From Liolophura sinensis (lineage: Eukaryota; Mollusca; Polyplacophora; Chitonida; Chitonidae), in contig NC_088300.1 of NCBI RefSeq assembly GCF_032854445.1, positions 72,578,984-72,642,983 of the forward strand: 64,000 nt of DNA, written 5' to 3'. The translations under genes and the position numbers were made by a program. This document shows positions 12,201-20,104 of the stretch, one piece after another. Numbering within the stretch: the first letter of the stretch is position 1; each line of letters opens with the position of its first letter. Below the pieces are notes generated by a model. That model did not search any database, was not told the DNA's origin, and saw nothing but the letters and a program-made list of their open reading frames with translations.

Positions 12201-15200
12201 ATGGTGTACAGTTTAGTGTACAGTATGGCATAGTATAGTATAGTATACAGTATAGTATATAGTATAGTATATGGTATAGTAGAGGGCCTGCGTAGCTCAG
12301 TTGGTTAGCGCGCTAGCGCAGCGTAGTTGACGCAGAAGACTCTCACCAATGTGGTCGCTGTGAGTCCAGCCCATACTGGCTTCCTCTCCGGCCGTACGTG
12401 GGAAGGTCATTCAGCCACCAGCGGGTATGGCGTAAAACACCAATCAATTAAATATAGTATAGTATGGTATATTGTAAACTACAGTATGTGGTATGGTGTA
12501 GTATGGTGTACCTAGGGGTTTTCCCTATCTACCACCCATGTAGCGTTCACCCCGCAGTGTCCTGTGCTTAGAGCGCGGACTCAGAGACACGGCTCTTCCC
12601 GACTCCGATACGTTTTGATCCCAGTATACTACTGTCAGAATATGATTGTGTTTCAGGGCCTTTAAGACCAAGTATCACTGCAGTATAACTCCAGGATCAA
12701 AATCAATTTCCTCTCAACTCCAGTGAAGCCCCAATATGCAATGCAAGGTCGATGCGAATGAATGGCCGATGTCAGCCAAGATTGAATTATTTTGCCGATT
12801 TGGCATTAATCCATTCGTTCTATGCAGATAAAATTTTAATATATGCCAGATGCGTGTCTGGAATAAACGTATGATACGAACCTAATGCTGGCCAATAATA
12901 ATGCACGTCCAAGGTCAAGGTTGCCATGATATCAGAGCTCTCCCAATGCGAATGTTTCAGTATATATAGGTATTCACAGCGCAGAAAAGTGTTCCATCCA
13001 TACTTCATAACTTTCTATTCTAGGCGATTCTTAGCAGCATTCTTACATTGCAATATGTACCGTAGTCCACTTTAACCCAGACCCAAGGTGTGGGCATGGA
13101 AGAATACTACTACCAATCGCCTAGAATAGAAAGTTATGTCTTTCAAAAACACATATGGAGTGTACCAACCAGTTTGTCTCTCTTTTCCTTTCAGAGCCAT
13201 GATCACTCAGTCTGCATTCGTCCGCCATTACAACCTTACAGCGTACAGCCTCAGACGGCTACTTTCAAACTATCAGGCAGTTTTGTAAGTGTGGGCGCGC
13301 TCAGAATGTTTTTGTGCTCAATACTCAGTAAGATAAGTATGCCTGAAGAATATATGCCATAGTTAGATAAGCTGTGATAAATGAAGTATTTTAGTGTTGG
13401 TAAGGGACGAGGGCTGGGACTCTGACTTTTCACATTTTCATCTTTTCAAAAGTTTCAAAAGTAAATTATAACGTAAAAATACACTTCGAAAGTTCCTAAC
13501 ACTTTGATTTAACGTTGATTTAGGGACCCATGTATCTTATATAATGTTTATATATGAAAACCTTACATACATATCAAATCTTTTTGTTATAGATGTTTGT
13601 CACTCAGATAGCATTAGTATTTTGCTTTTATTCTTATACGTTTGAACTTATAGCTGATGATCACATATATTTGTAAACTAAGCAATATATCAGAATAAAC
13701 AGATGAGAAAAGATAATTCGTAATAACGATTTGTTGCTATCTAAGTAGCAGATGATTTCGTGAAAAGGTTTTTTTTATATTTTATTTATATCGCTCAAAC
13801 AGGCACAACTAAGGTCACTGAATGTGTGGTTTACCGAAACTTTGCTTTTGACGGAAGCGACAGCGTCCTTTTCCAGCAAAACATCCAGTTGATGTGAGTA
13901 ACCATGTATAGACATATTTATTATTTCTCCATTTGCCTAACTATTTGTTGATATTTTTTTGATATTTAACATTTTAAGAGTGGGGTATTTTTATATCAAT
14001 GTACAACGAGTTAAAAGAACAATACCGAAGTCCATACCAGCATACCGCTGTATACAGCTGTTCGGCTAACGTATTTATTTATTTGATCGGTGTCTTATGC
14101 CGCACTCAAGAATTTTTCACTTATATGACGGTGGCCAGCATTATGTGGGATGAAACCGGCCAGAGCTTGGAGGAAGCCCACGACCATCCGCATGTTGCTG
14201 ACAGACCTTCCCACATATAGCCGGAAAGGAAGTAAGCATTGGTGCTCCTGAGTCACATCACCGCGCTGGCGTGCTCACCAGCTCGGACACGGAGGTCGCT
14301 TTTCTAATGTAAGATAGAGTGTGTCTGTAGTAGGTAATTTTTGAGTTTCCTCTCCATATAGGTAACTAATAGCACAATAACACTATCTCTGGGAGTGGAT
14401 GAGATGTACACATTGACCACGGTATCTACTGGACAGAAAGGCACTGCGCCCAACCCCTTGCCGTCCAAGCCCTTCCCTCTGCCCTATAAAGATGACTTTG
14501 AAGGTACATTGCTGTGTCACGCATAATGTTGGCGTTGATCATTGAGATGTTTCACAACGCAGCAATGCTTAATAGTTTATTTATTTATTTATTTATTTGA
14601 TTGGTGTTTTACGCCGTACTTAAGAATATTTCACTCATACGACGGCGGCCAGCATTATGGTTGGTGGAAACCAGACACAGCCCGGGGGAAACCCACGACC
14701 ATCCGCAGTTTGCTGGAGGGACCTTCCCACGTACGGCCGGAGAGGAAGCCAGCATGAGCTGGACTTGAACTCACAGCGACCGCATTGGTCAGAGGCTCCT
14801 GGGTCATTACGCTGCGCTAGCGTGCTAACCAACTGAGCCTCGGAGGCCCCTTTAATGGTTTTAGAGTAGTTAATTATTCGTGTTTAAGGCTTTTATTTAC
14901 GCATTATTCAAACCTATAAATGTGATCTATGACGGCAATCTAAATGGTGTTCTTCAATTATCCTTTTTATATCTGAAGTCGCAAAGATTGCCCAAGTGAC
15001 GTATATCCAGAATCATTCATTCCTTCATTTATTGCTTCCTTTCATAACGTAAATATGTTTTGATATGTATTCGGTCATTGCGTCAAAGACGAAACAGGCC
15101 TAGATGGCATAAAAAAGGAGAACGAGTATAAACGAATTTCAGAAATAAACGGAACGAAGGAAATGATCAGCTGAATAATGAAGTACATTTCATGAAAGAT

Positions 15201-18200
15201 AAGGCATCGGTTTAACTGTATTTTATGGGATGATGCTCATAGCCAGGGGGGATAACTCTAATCGCAATAACTGCACTTCTTTTTGCCAATCACATTGCCA
15301 TTACATTCCGTGCTTTTACCCTCCGTCATGTATAGCTTACCCGGCCCATACGGAACCGTACAACCTGGCCCAGCAGAAAGGAGTGTGGGAGGTAATAGAC
15401 CTGGGTGCGCCCCGGGGTAAAGTCATTCGGCAGATGATGGCAGAACTGCCCGTGTATTGGTGTATGCATGGTCCTCAGCATCTACCCCATACAGTCAGCG
15501 TCATTGGCAGTACTAACTGGTAACAATTATTGTCACCTACGTCATCTATGCACGGTCCTCAGCACATAGCCCACACAGTCAGAGTCATTGGCAGTACTAA
15601 CTGGTAACAATTATTGTCACCTACGTCATCTATGCATTGTCCTCAGCAAACCTCACACAATCAGCGTCACTGGCAGTACTAACTGGTAACAATTATTGTC
15701 ACCTACGTCATCTATGCACTGTCCTCAGCAAACCTCACACAATCAGCGTCATTGGCAGTACTAATTGGTAACAATTATTGTCACCTATGTCATCTATGCA
15801 TGGTCCTCAGAACCTACATTGAGCGACATTAGCAGTACTAAATGGTAACAATTATTGTCACTTATGTCATCTATGCACGGTCCTCAGCACATAGCCCACA
15901 CAGTCAGGGTCACTGGCGGTACTAACTGGTAACAATTATTTTCACTTATGTCATCTATGCACTGTCCTCAGCACCTATCCCATACATTCAGCGTCATTGG
16001 CAGTACTAACTGGTAACAATTATTGTCACCTATGTCATCTATGCACTGTCCTCAGCACATAGTCCACACAGTCAGAGTCATTAGCAGTACTAACTGGTAA
16101 CAATTATTGTCACTTATGTCATCTATGCATTGTCCTCAGCACCTACCCCATACAGTCAGCGTCATTGGCAGTACTAACTAGTAACAATTATTGTCACCTA
16201 TGTCATATATGTACGGCCCTTAGCACCTACCCCATACATTCAGCGACATTAGCAGTACTAATTGGTAACAATTATTGTCACCTATGTCATCTATGCACGG
16301 TCCTCAGCACCTACCTCACACATTCAGCGTCATTGGCAGTACTAACTGGTAACAATTATTGTCACCTATGTCATCTATGCACGGTCCTCAGCGCATAGCC
16401 CACATAGTCAGAGTCATTGGCAGTACTAACTGGTAACAATTATTGTCACCTTTGTCATTTATGCACTGTCACCAGCACCTACCTCACACATTTAGCCTCA
16501 TTGGCAGTACTAACAGGTGACAATTACTGTCACTTTTGTCATCTATGCAAGGTCCTCAGCACATAGCCCACACAGTCAGAGTCATTGGCAATACTGACTG
16601 GTAACAATTATTGTCACTTTTGTCATCTATGCACGGTCCTCAGCACCTACCTCACACATTCAGCGTCATTGGCAGTACTAACTGGTAACAATTATTGTCA
16701 CTTTTGTCATCTATGTACGATCCTCAGCACCTGTCCCATACAGTCAGCGTCATTAGCAGTACTAACTAGTAACAATTATTGTCACCTATGTCATCTATGC
16801 ATGGTCCTCAGCACCTACCTCACACAGTCAGCGTCACTGGCAGTTCTAATTGGTAACAATTGCTGTCATCTTTGTCACCCATGCACTGTCCTCAGCACCA
16901 ACCCCATGCTGTGAACGTCATTGGCAGTACTAACTGATAGCAATTACTGTCACCTTTCTCATCTATGCATGGTCCTCAGCACCTACCCCATACAAGCAGC
17001 GTCATTGGCAGTACTAATTGGTAACAATTACTGTCACCTTTGTCACTCATACACTGTCCTCAGCACATAGCCCACACAGTCAGCCTCATTGGCAGTACTA
17101 ACTGGTAACAATTACTGTCATCATTGTCAGCCATGCGTGATCCTCAGTACCTACCCCACACAGTCAGCCTCATTGGCAGTACTAAGCGGTACCAATTACT
17201 GTCACCTTTCTCACAGGTTTCTTTATCATTGGTCTAATGGTTTATATTCGAAAACTTAGACTAATATCGAACCTTCTGCCCGACTGAATTATATCGGATA
17301 CCTTTTGTTTTACACCAGCAATGCTGCTGGAGTGTATGTGACATCTTAGGTAAATGGCGAATGTGTATCGGTACTCTGCTTCCCTTTGTATTCCAGGCCA
17401 CGCAGGGCGGGTATTTACGTTAAAGTGGAGGCCCGGGGGAGAGGGTAAATGGTACCTGTACCGATGAAGTGTACAAATGTGGCCTGAAGGCTAGATAAAT
17501 ATGGGTGTACTGCCTGTCGGATATATATGACATTCCCCTTTGCATTCCATTTCAGGACGGATATTTATGTTGAGGTGGAGGCCCGGGTAGGGGCTGTGAA
17601 CGGCACAGACGGAGTGTTCGTGGCCGCTCGGATTGACAACGGAGGATGCAACGTGAGCTATGCACTCGGCTATTATTTTGTCATCTACCCTTCAAAACAG
17701 CAATACCAGCTGACACACGATATTAGTAAGTCATGAGTTCTTACGTGTATATTGTTTTGAGCCGTCCCCTTTCTCAGTTATATGGGGCACGTGTCGTGAA
17801 TATTTCAAATAAAGGCTAAAATTAAAACGATTTGGCACATTTTCCCATATAAAAGGCGTTTGTATAAGGCCGCATATAACGTTATGTAGTTTTTTTACTT
17901 GCTGGTATAGTTCTTTAAATAAATATTTTATATTAGTAATAGCAATGTCGATGGGCTCATAGAATATCACATAACGCTTTATATATCATTATATTAGCAA
18001 TAACAAACTTCTCCGTGCTTCACAGAATATCACGTAACGCTTTATATATCATTATATGCGCAATAATAAACTCCTCCGTGCTTCAAAGAATATCACATTA
18101 CGCTTCGTATATCATTATATTAGCAATAACAAACTTCTCCGTGCTTCACAGAATATCACGTAACGTTTTATATATCATTATATGAGCAATAAATAAACTT

Positions 18201-20104
18201 CTCCGTGCTTCATAGAATATCACATAACGCTTCATATATCATTATATTAGCAATATCAAACTTCGTGCTTCATAGAATGTCGCGTAATATATCATATATC
18301 GGTGCATTAGCGATAACAACATCTCCGTGTGTTTCATATATCGGTACATTAGCAATAACAATATCTCCGGGTTTCCCAGAATGTCACATAACGCTTGACA
18401 TATCATTATATTAGTAATAACAATGTCTCCGGGTTTCCCATAATATAGCATAACGTTTAATACATCAGTATACATGTTTGTAATTTATGTCCAATGGTTT
18501 GACTGTGCTTCATATACATGTATTCATATATTTTGTCATATACTCTTGTTACATAAAAATTTTCATTTTTTTAGTCCGCCAAGATATCATTAAGTCTGGA
18601 CCGGCACCAACAAATTCTGACTGGAACACCTTAGGTCTACTTATACAGGTGAGCAGCAGTGAGAGACACAACATGTTTACGTTTGATTACATCTACAACA
18701 GAGTTTGCTACTAGATGAATACATGTATTTTACCCTGTTTCTGAGACTTAAAACATTGCAGCCGAGGATGTTCTAAAGGCTTGGGCGAGCGAGCCCAAGG
18801 AAATGAGTACAGTACATATATATAACGCCCTAACAAACACAGTCAAGAGAAAAACGGGCTATCATACTCCTTACAGCGCATGCACCGCTTTCTGCGTTTG
18901 TTGTCACCACTACAAAATTTCGTAGGTGATGAGACAGGAACTGATGTCAGAAAACACAAACACTGTGTTCAACCTTTGTTTGTAAAACTACTTTATACAC
19001 ATGCATTCTCTTTATCTGAAGGCTACAGAACGTGATTCCAATTTACACCTGAAACAATTTTATCGATGAGTGCTGATTTCATAGTTCCGCGCTGAGAAAC
19101 CAGTAGGCCTTGTACGGTTAAGCCTTGAAAAGCCTATACGTACGTCGTACAAGATCCAAAGGTCACAATTCTCCAGTCTTGGCAGTGGTGTAAAGCGAGC
19201 ATAGAGAACAGCACGTGGGGAGAGAGAGGTCAGGAGAATGATCCCCTGCATGCACTGTTTATTGCTGTTGTCATGCTGACTTCCTCTCCAGTCGTAAGTG
19301 GGAAGGTCTTGCATCAACCTGCGGATGGTCGTGGAATCCTCCAGGGCTCTGCCCGGTTTCCTCCCACCATAATGCTGACTGCCGTCGTGTAAGTGAAATA
19401 TTCTTGAGTACGGTGTAAAACACCAATAAATAAATAAATATTGTTGTTGTAGAAAGTCAAACTTTGTAACTGTTCGATAACAAGTTAATAATAGCAGTAA
19501 CGTGAGAACTCTATTATGGTGCAGTGTCTACTTACGTAATTTCTCCAGTAGCTTCCGGCCGTACGTGGGAAGGACCTCCAGCAACTTGCCGATGGACGTG
19601 GGTTTCCCACGGGCTCTGCCCTGTTTCCTCCCACCGTAATGTTGTATGAGTGAAACATTCTTGGGTACGGCATAAAACACCAATCAAATAAATAAATAAC
19701 TATTTGCTGATGAAACTTATATCTTCTGCCTTGGCCTATTATACCGTCATTCAGAATGGAAAAATATATGGTAAAACTTATATCAGTCGTTGTATATTGC
19801 TATAAAACTTAAATATTTTCAAATGACTCTAATGAGCCATCTTAGCATGAACACACATAGTTACACAGCGGTATATGCACTTGTGGTACTAAATGCTTTG
19901 TTTATTTAGAACGGAATTTCTGTGGGCTGGTTGAATGGACAGAAGCTGTTTACAGTTGCTATACCAGCTACCCCCGAAAGTGGCTTCGTGGGAATTGGAA
20001 CAACTAACGTCGGAATTGTTGACTTCGATAACCTGCAGATACGAACAAGTCAAGACGGACTGAAGAAAATAAACCGAGTTCTCAAAAGCAACGACCGTCG
20101 TTAA
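3109..20104 (+). CDS. GALC: Galactocerebrosidase (galactosylceramidase, GH59), 18-exon gene
   Basis: Lysosomal hydrolase that removes galactose from galactosylceramide and psychosine. Exons: 3109-3252, 3981-4049, 4502-4565, 5105-5193, 5335-5499, 5859-5897, 6197-6327, 7489-7606, 8598-8635, 9289-9413, 10047-10186, 13195-13284, 13803 (or 13814)-13893, 14373-14503, 15336-15519, 17556-17725, 18575-18648, 19910-20104. All introns are GT-AG and phases agree except around exon 13. The joined product is about 685 residues, close to the 685 of the long human form. Residues 1-23 form a hydrophobic signal peptide. The GH59 barrel holds the acid/base Glu (~181, IWNERPY) and the nucleophile Glu (~257, LWASEDYS). 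A beta-sandwich and the C-terminal lectin-like domain follow. The start is ATG 3109 or ATG 3112; no in-frame ATG precedes it. An ATTAAA near 20394 may be the polyadenylation signal. The family is certain; the exon 13/14 junction is not. Confidence 0.93.
3555..3845 (+). repeat. SINE head fragment and dispersed repeat D in GALC intron 1
   Basis: At 3566-3600 a tRNA-like head (gcctccgtgtccgaggtgg) resembles the start of the SINEs elsewhere in the window. At 3768-3845 lies a copy of repeat D, marked by 'ccttgcgatta' and 'cggatgtctgtt'. Other D copies are near 23.7, 33.8, 39.0, 45.5 and 49.6 kb. Confidence 0.5.
3981..4049 (+). CDS. GALC: GALC exon 2
   Basis: Encodes 23 residues [19 protein letters not shown] plus FLFK, matching the human ATSRLLVNYPEPYRSQILD segment. 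Flanked by ag and gtaatg; phase 0 at both ends. Confidence 0.92.
4502..4565 (+). CDS. GALC: GALC exon 3
   Basis: Encodes [20 protein letters not shown], a strand of the catalytic barrel that is nearly identical to human. Ends in phase 1 at a GTAACA donor. Confidence 0.92.
5105..5193 (+). CDS. GALC: GALC exon 4
   Basis: Encodes [20 protein letters not shown] followed by [10 protein letters not shown]. The SHMH and GYEWWLM motifs are family-specific. Phase 1 in, phase 0 out. Confidence 0.92.
5335..5499 (+). CDS. GALC: GALC exon 5
   Basis: Encodes 55 residues including [11 protein letters not shown] and the [21 protein letters not shown] strand that leads into the catalytic loop. Phase 0 at both ends. 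Confidence 0.93.
5859..5897 (+). CDS. GALC: GALC exon 6: acid/base glutamate
   Basis: A 13-codon exon, [13 protein letters not shown]. Its Glu (about residue 181) corresponds to the proton-donor Glu182 known from mammalian GALC. Phase 0 at both ends. Confidence 0.92.
6197..6327 (+). CDS. GALC: GALC exon 7
   Basis: Begins [20 protein letters not shown] and ends AAAVDFIG, aligned with human [20 protein letters not shown] and VVDVIG. Ends in phase 2 at GTGAGA. Confidence 0.92.
6328..7488. other. GALC intron 7, with a truncated SINE at 6689-6785
   Basis: Non-coding. At 6689-6785 there is a plus-strand 3' fragment of SINE A, starting at the 'cctcccaccataatgctgg' block and ending 'gtaaaacatcaatcaaat'. 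The rest shows no recognisable feature. Confidence 0.6.
7489..7606 (+). CDS. GALC: GALC exon 8: nucleophile glutamate
   Basis: Encodes [20 protein letters not shown] then [19 protein letters not shown]. The Glu in LWASED (about residue 257) corresponds to nucleophile Glu258 of mammalian GALC. Its spacing of 76 residues from the acid/base Glu is the same as in mammals. Confidence 0.93.
7690..7832. repeat. TTTATTCAGA-type simple tandem repeat in intron 8
   Basis: Reiterated 'tatttattcagattta' with 12- and 16-bp spacings, open in all three plus frames only because of its composition. It runs directly into the poly(TTTA) tail of the SINE at 7811-7972 and probably grew from that tail. Confidence 0.85.
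7811..7972 (-). repeat. SINE A, truncated, intron 8
   Basis: The minus-strand copy shows the 3' tail (reverse complement of 'gtactcaagaatatttcac') and the body to 'ccttcccacgtacgg'. The tRNA-like head is missing. Confidence 0.75.
8598..8635 (+). CDS. GALC: GALC exon 9
   Basis: A 38-bp exon encoding [12 protein letters not shown], human ILNQNYINGYMTS. Ends in phase 2. Confidence 0.9.
9047..9172 (+). repeat. SINE A, 3' half, intron 9
   Basis: Shares 'ggatggtcatgggtttcccc' and the 'ggcgtaaaacacc' tail with the full SINEs. The head is absent and the copy has diverged. Confidence 0.7.
9289..9413 (+). CDS. GALC: GALC exon 10
   Basis: Encodes [40 protein letters not shown] and T. It matches human [21 protein letters not shown] and LMTAQEPWSGHY. 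A 44-bp piece of it (9303-9346) recurs in intron 11. Confidence 0.93.
10047..10186 (+). CDS. GALC: GALC exon 11
   Basis: Encodes [19 protein letters not shown] through [10 protein letters not shown], aligned with human AHTTQFTQPGWYYLKTVGH through NLTIIIETM. It marks the junction from barrel to beta-sandwich. Phase 1 in, phase 0 out. Confidence 0.93.
10622..10665 (+). repeat. 44-bp copy of GALC exon 10 inside intron 11
   Basis: Identical to 9303-9346 except one base (position 10627, a for g). It lies inside the pentanucleotide array with no splice sites of its own, about 1.3 kb downstream of the source exon. It is too short to be an exon duplication and looks like a templated insertion. Confidence 0.9.
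12284..12452 (+). repeat. SINE A with internal deletion, intron 11
   Basis: The tRNA-like head is readable (gtagctcagttggttagcgc), then the body to 'ccgtacgtgggaaggtc'. A deletion joins it to the tail 'ggcgtaaaacaccaatcaat'. It sits within the pentanucleotide array. Confidence 0.85.
13006..13138. repeat. 24-bp perfect inverted repeat (foldback) before exon 12
   Basis: Arms 13006-13029 and 13115-13138 are perfect reverse complements (cataactttctattctaggc...). Weaker complementarity extends inward. The 85-bp spacer and a position 57 bp upstream of exon 12 would allow a stem-loop near the acceptor in the pre-mRNA. It may be a small foldback element. Confidence 0.85.
13195..13284 (+). CDS. GALC: GALC exon 12
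   Basis: Encodes [20 protein letters not shown] and [10 protein letters not shown], matching human [20 protein letters not shown] and FATFVLKGSF. GTAAGT donor in phase 0. Confidence 0.92.
13803..13893 (+). CDS. GALC: GALC exon 13, reading frame ambiguous
   Basis: From the best acceptor (aaacag, exon start 13803) the phase-0 frame reads [12 protein letters not shown], resembling human SEIPELQVWYTK, then hits a stop. The next frame carries [19 protein letters not shown], resembling the following human segment. Either one base is missing near 13836-13840 (a short A run), or the acceptor at 13812-13813 is used, giving an open phase-0 exon 13814-13893 that starts [10 protein letters not shown]. 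Both models end in phase 2 at GTGAGT. Confidence 0.7.
14070..14305 (-). repeat. SINE A, intron 13
   Basis: Minus-strand, nearly full-length copy running from the TTTA tail to a degraded tRNA-like head ('gctcggacacggaggtcgc' on the plus strand). Somewhat diverged. Confidence 0.8.
14373..14503 (+). CDS. GALC: GALC exon 14
   Basis: Encodes [20 protein letters not shown] through [11 protein letters not shown], matching human [20 protein letters not shown] and YKDDF. The stronger-looking acceptor (exon start 14362) would create a TAA after the phase-2 exon 13, so the acceptor at 14371-14372 is preferred. Ends in phase 1. Confidence 0.82.
14577..14853 (-). repeat. SINE A, full length, intron 14
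   Basis: Complete copy. On the minus strand it reads from a tRNA-like head (ggcctccgaggctcagttgg) with A/B-box-like spacing to a long poly(AAATA) tail. It serves as a reference copy for the family in this window. Confidence 0.9.
15336..15519 (+). CDS. GALC: GALC exon 15
   Basis: Encodes [20 protein letters not shown] through [12 protein letters not shown], aligned with human APNFADQTGVFEYF through TISIIGDYNW. Phase 1 in, phase 2 out, with donor TG/GTAACA at 15520. From about 15462 its 3' end is the first unit of the minisatellite that fills the next intron. Confidence 0.92.
15462..17215. repeat. 82-84-bp minisatellite (about 21 units) derived from the exon 15/intron 15 junction
   Basis: Each unit repeats the last ~58 bp of exon 15, the donor (actaactggtaac) and ~26 bp of intron ('aattattgtcacct...'). 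Donor-like sites fall near 15604, 15686, 15768, 15844, 15927, 16011 and so on to about 17186. A few are altered, for example actagtaac near 16180 and 16765. The 84-bp period is 28 codons, so one non-native frame stays open over several units (16165-16398, 16585-16914). Confidence 0.95.
17380..17455 (+). pseudogene. Decayed duplicate of the start of GALC exon 16
   Basis: Roughly 75% identical by eye to 17540-17612. It shares the 'ctttgtattcc' tract, a shifted 'ag', then 'gtatttacgttaaagtggag' and 'gcccggg'. The copy lacks a sound frame and diverges at the 'gggagaggg' stretch. It lies 160 bp upstream of the true exon. Confidence 0.75.
17556..17725 (+). CDS. GALC: GALC exon 16: lectin-like domain
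   Basis: Encodes [20 protein letters not shown] then [20 protein letters not shown] and [16 protein letters not shown]. It aligns with human [21 protein letters not shown]-type sequence in the C-terminal domain. Phase 2 in, phase 1 out. Confidence 0.92.
17900..18480. repeat. 63-bp tandem repeat, about 8 copies, intron 16
   Basis: Units marked by 'agaatatcacgtaacgcttt' and 'ctccgtgctt' recur at 17962, 18025, 18088, 18151, 18215 and 18275, then decay toward 18470. They are AT-rich and non-coding. Confidence 0.9.
18575..18648 (+). CDS. GALC: GALC exon 17
   Basis: Encodes [20 protein letters not shown] and LLIQ, completing the Ile codon begun in exon 16. Phase 1 in, phase 0 out. The W-L-I pattern matches human KWYTLTLTIKG. 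Confidence 0.88.
19268..19440 (+). repeat. SINE A, head missing, intron 17
   Basis: Starts at 'gctgacttcctctcc' and runs to the 'gtaaaacaccaataaat' tail. Confidence 0.8.
19552..19702 (+). repeat. SINE A, head missing, intron 17 (second)
   Basis: Starts 'tccggccgtacgtgggaagg' and ends 'caccaatcaaataaataaat', with a deletion in the gccgccgtcgta block. It lies 110 bp after the previous copy in the same orientation. Confidence 0.8.
19910..20104 (+). CDS. GALC: GALC exon 18: C-terminus
   Basis: Encodes [20 protein letters not shown] through [20 protein letters not shown] and a basic tail ending DRR-stop. It matches human [20 protein letters not shown]. TAA at 20102-20104. Confidence 0.92.
   Translation, partial: NGISVGWLNGQKLFTVAIPATPESGFVGIGTTNVGIVDFDNLQIRTSQDGLKKINRVLKSNDRR

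Larger units (their letters stand above)
10497..12520. repeat. AGTAT-type pentanucleotide arrays with inserted fragments, intron 11
   Basis: Degenerate 'tagtatagtacagtatagta' arrays occupy about 10497-10720, 11040-11370, 12030-12280 and 12455-12515. Between them lie a copy of GALC exon 10 (10622-10665), GC-rich blocks (11095-11160, 11405-11465, 11965-12025) and a SINE (12284-12452). Apparent ORFs rich in Tyr/Thr/Leu/Cys are low-complexity artefacts. Confidence 0.85.

Noticed and set aside
14577-14853. tRNA genes
   Set aside because: The tRNA-like sequences here and at the other SINE A copies are heads of SINEs, with degraded arms and SINE bodies attached.
16165-16914. Cys/His-rich ORFs with a 28-residue repeat (possible zinc-binding peptide)
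   Set aside because: They are an off-frame reading of the exon 15-derived minisatellite. The Cys/His pattern comes from the repeat unit.
15462-17215. CRISPR array
   Set aside because: Units are contiguous 82-84-bp tandem copies without unique spacers, and the DNA is eukaryotic.
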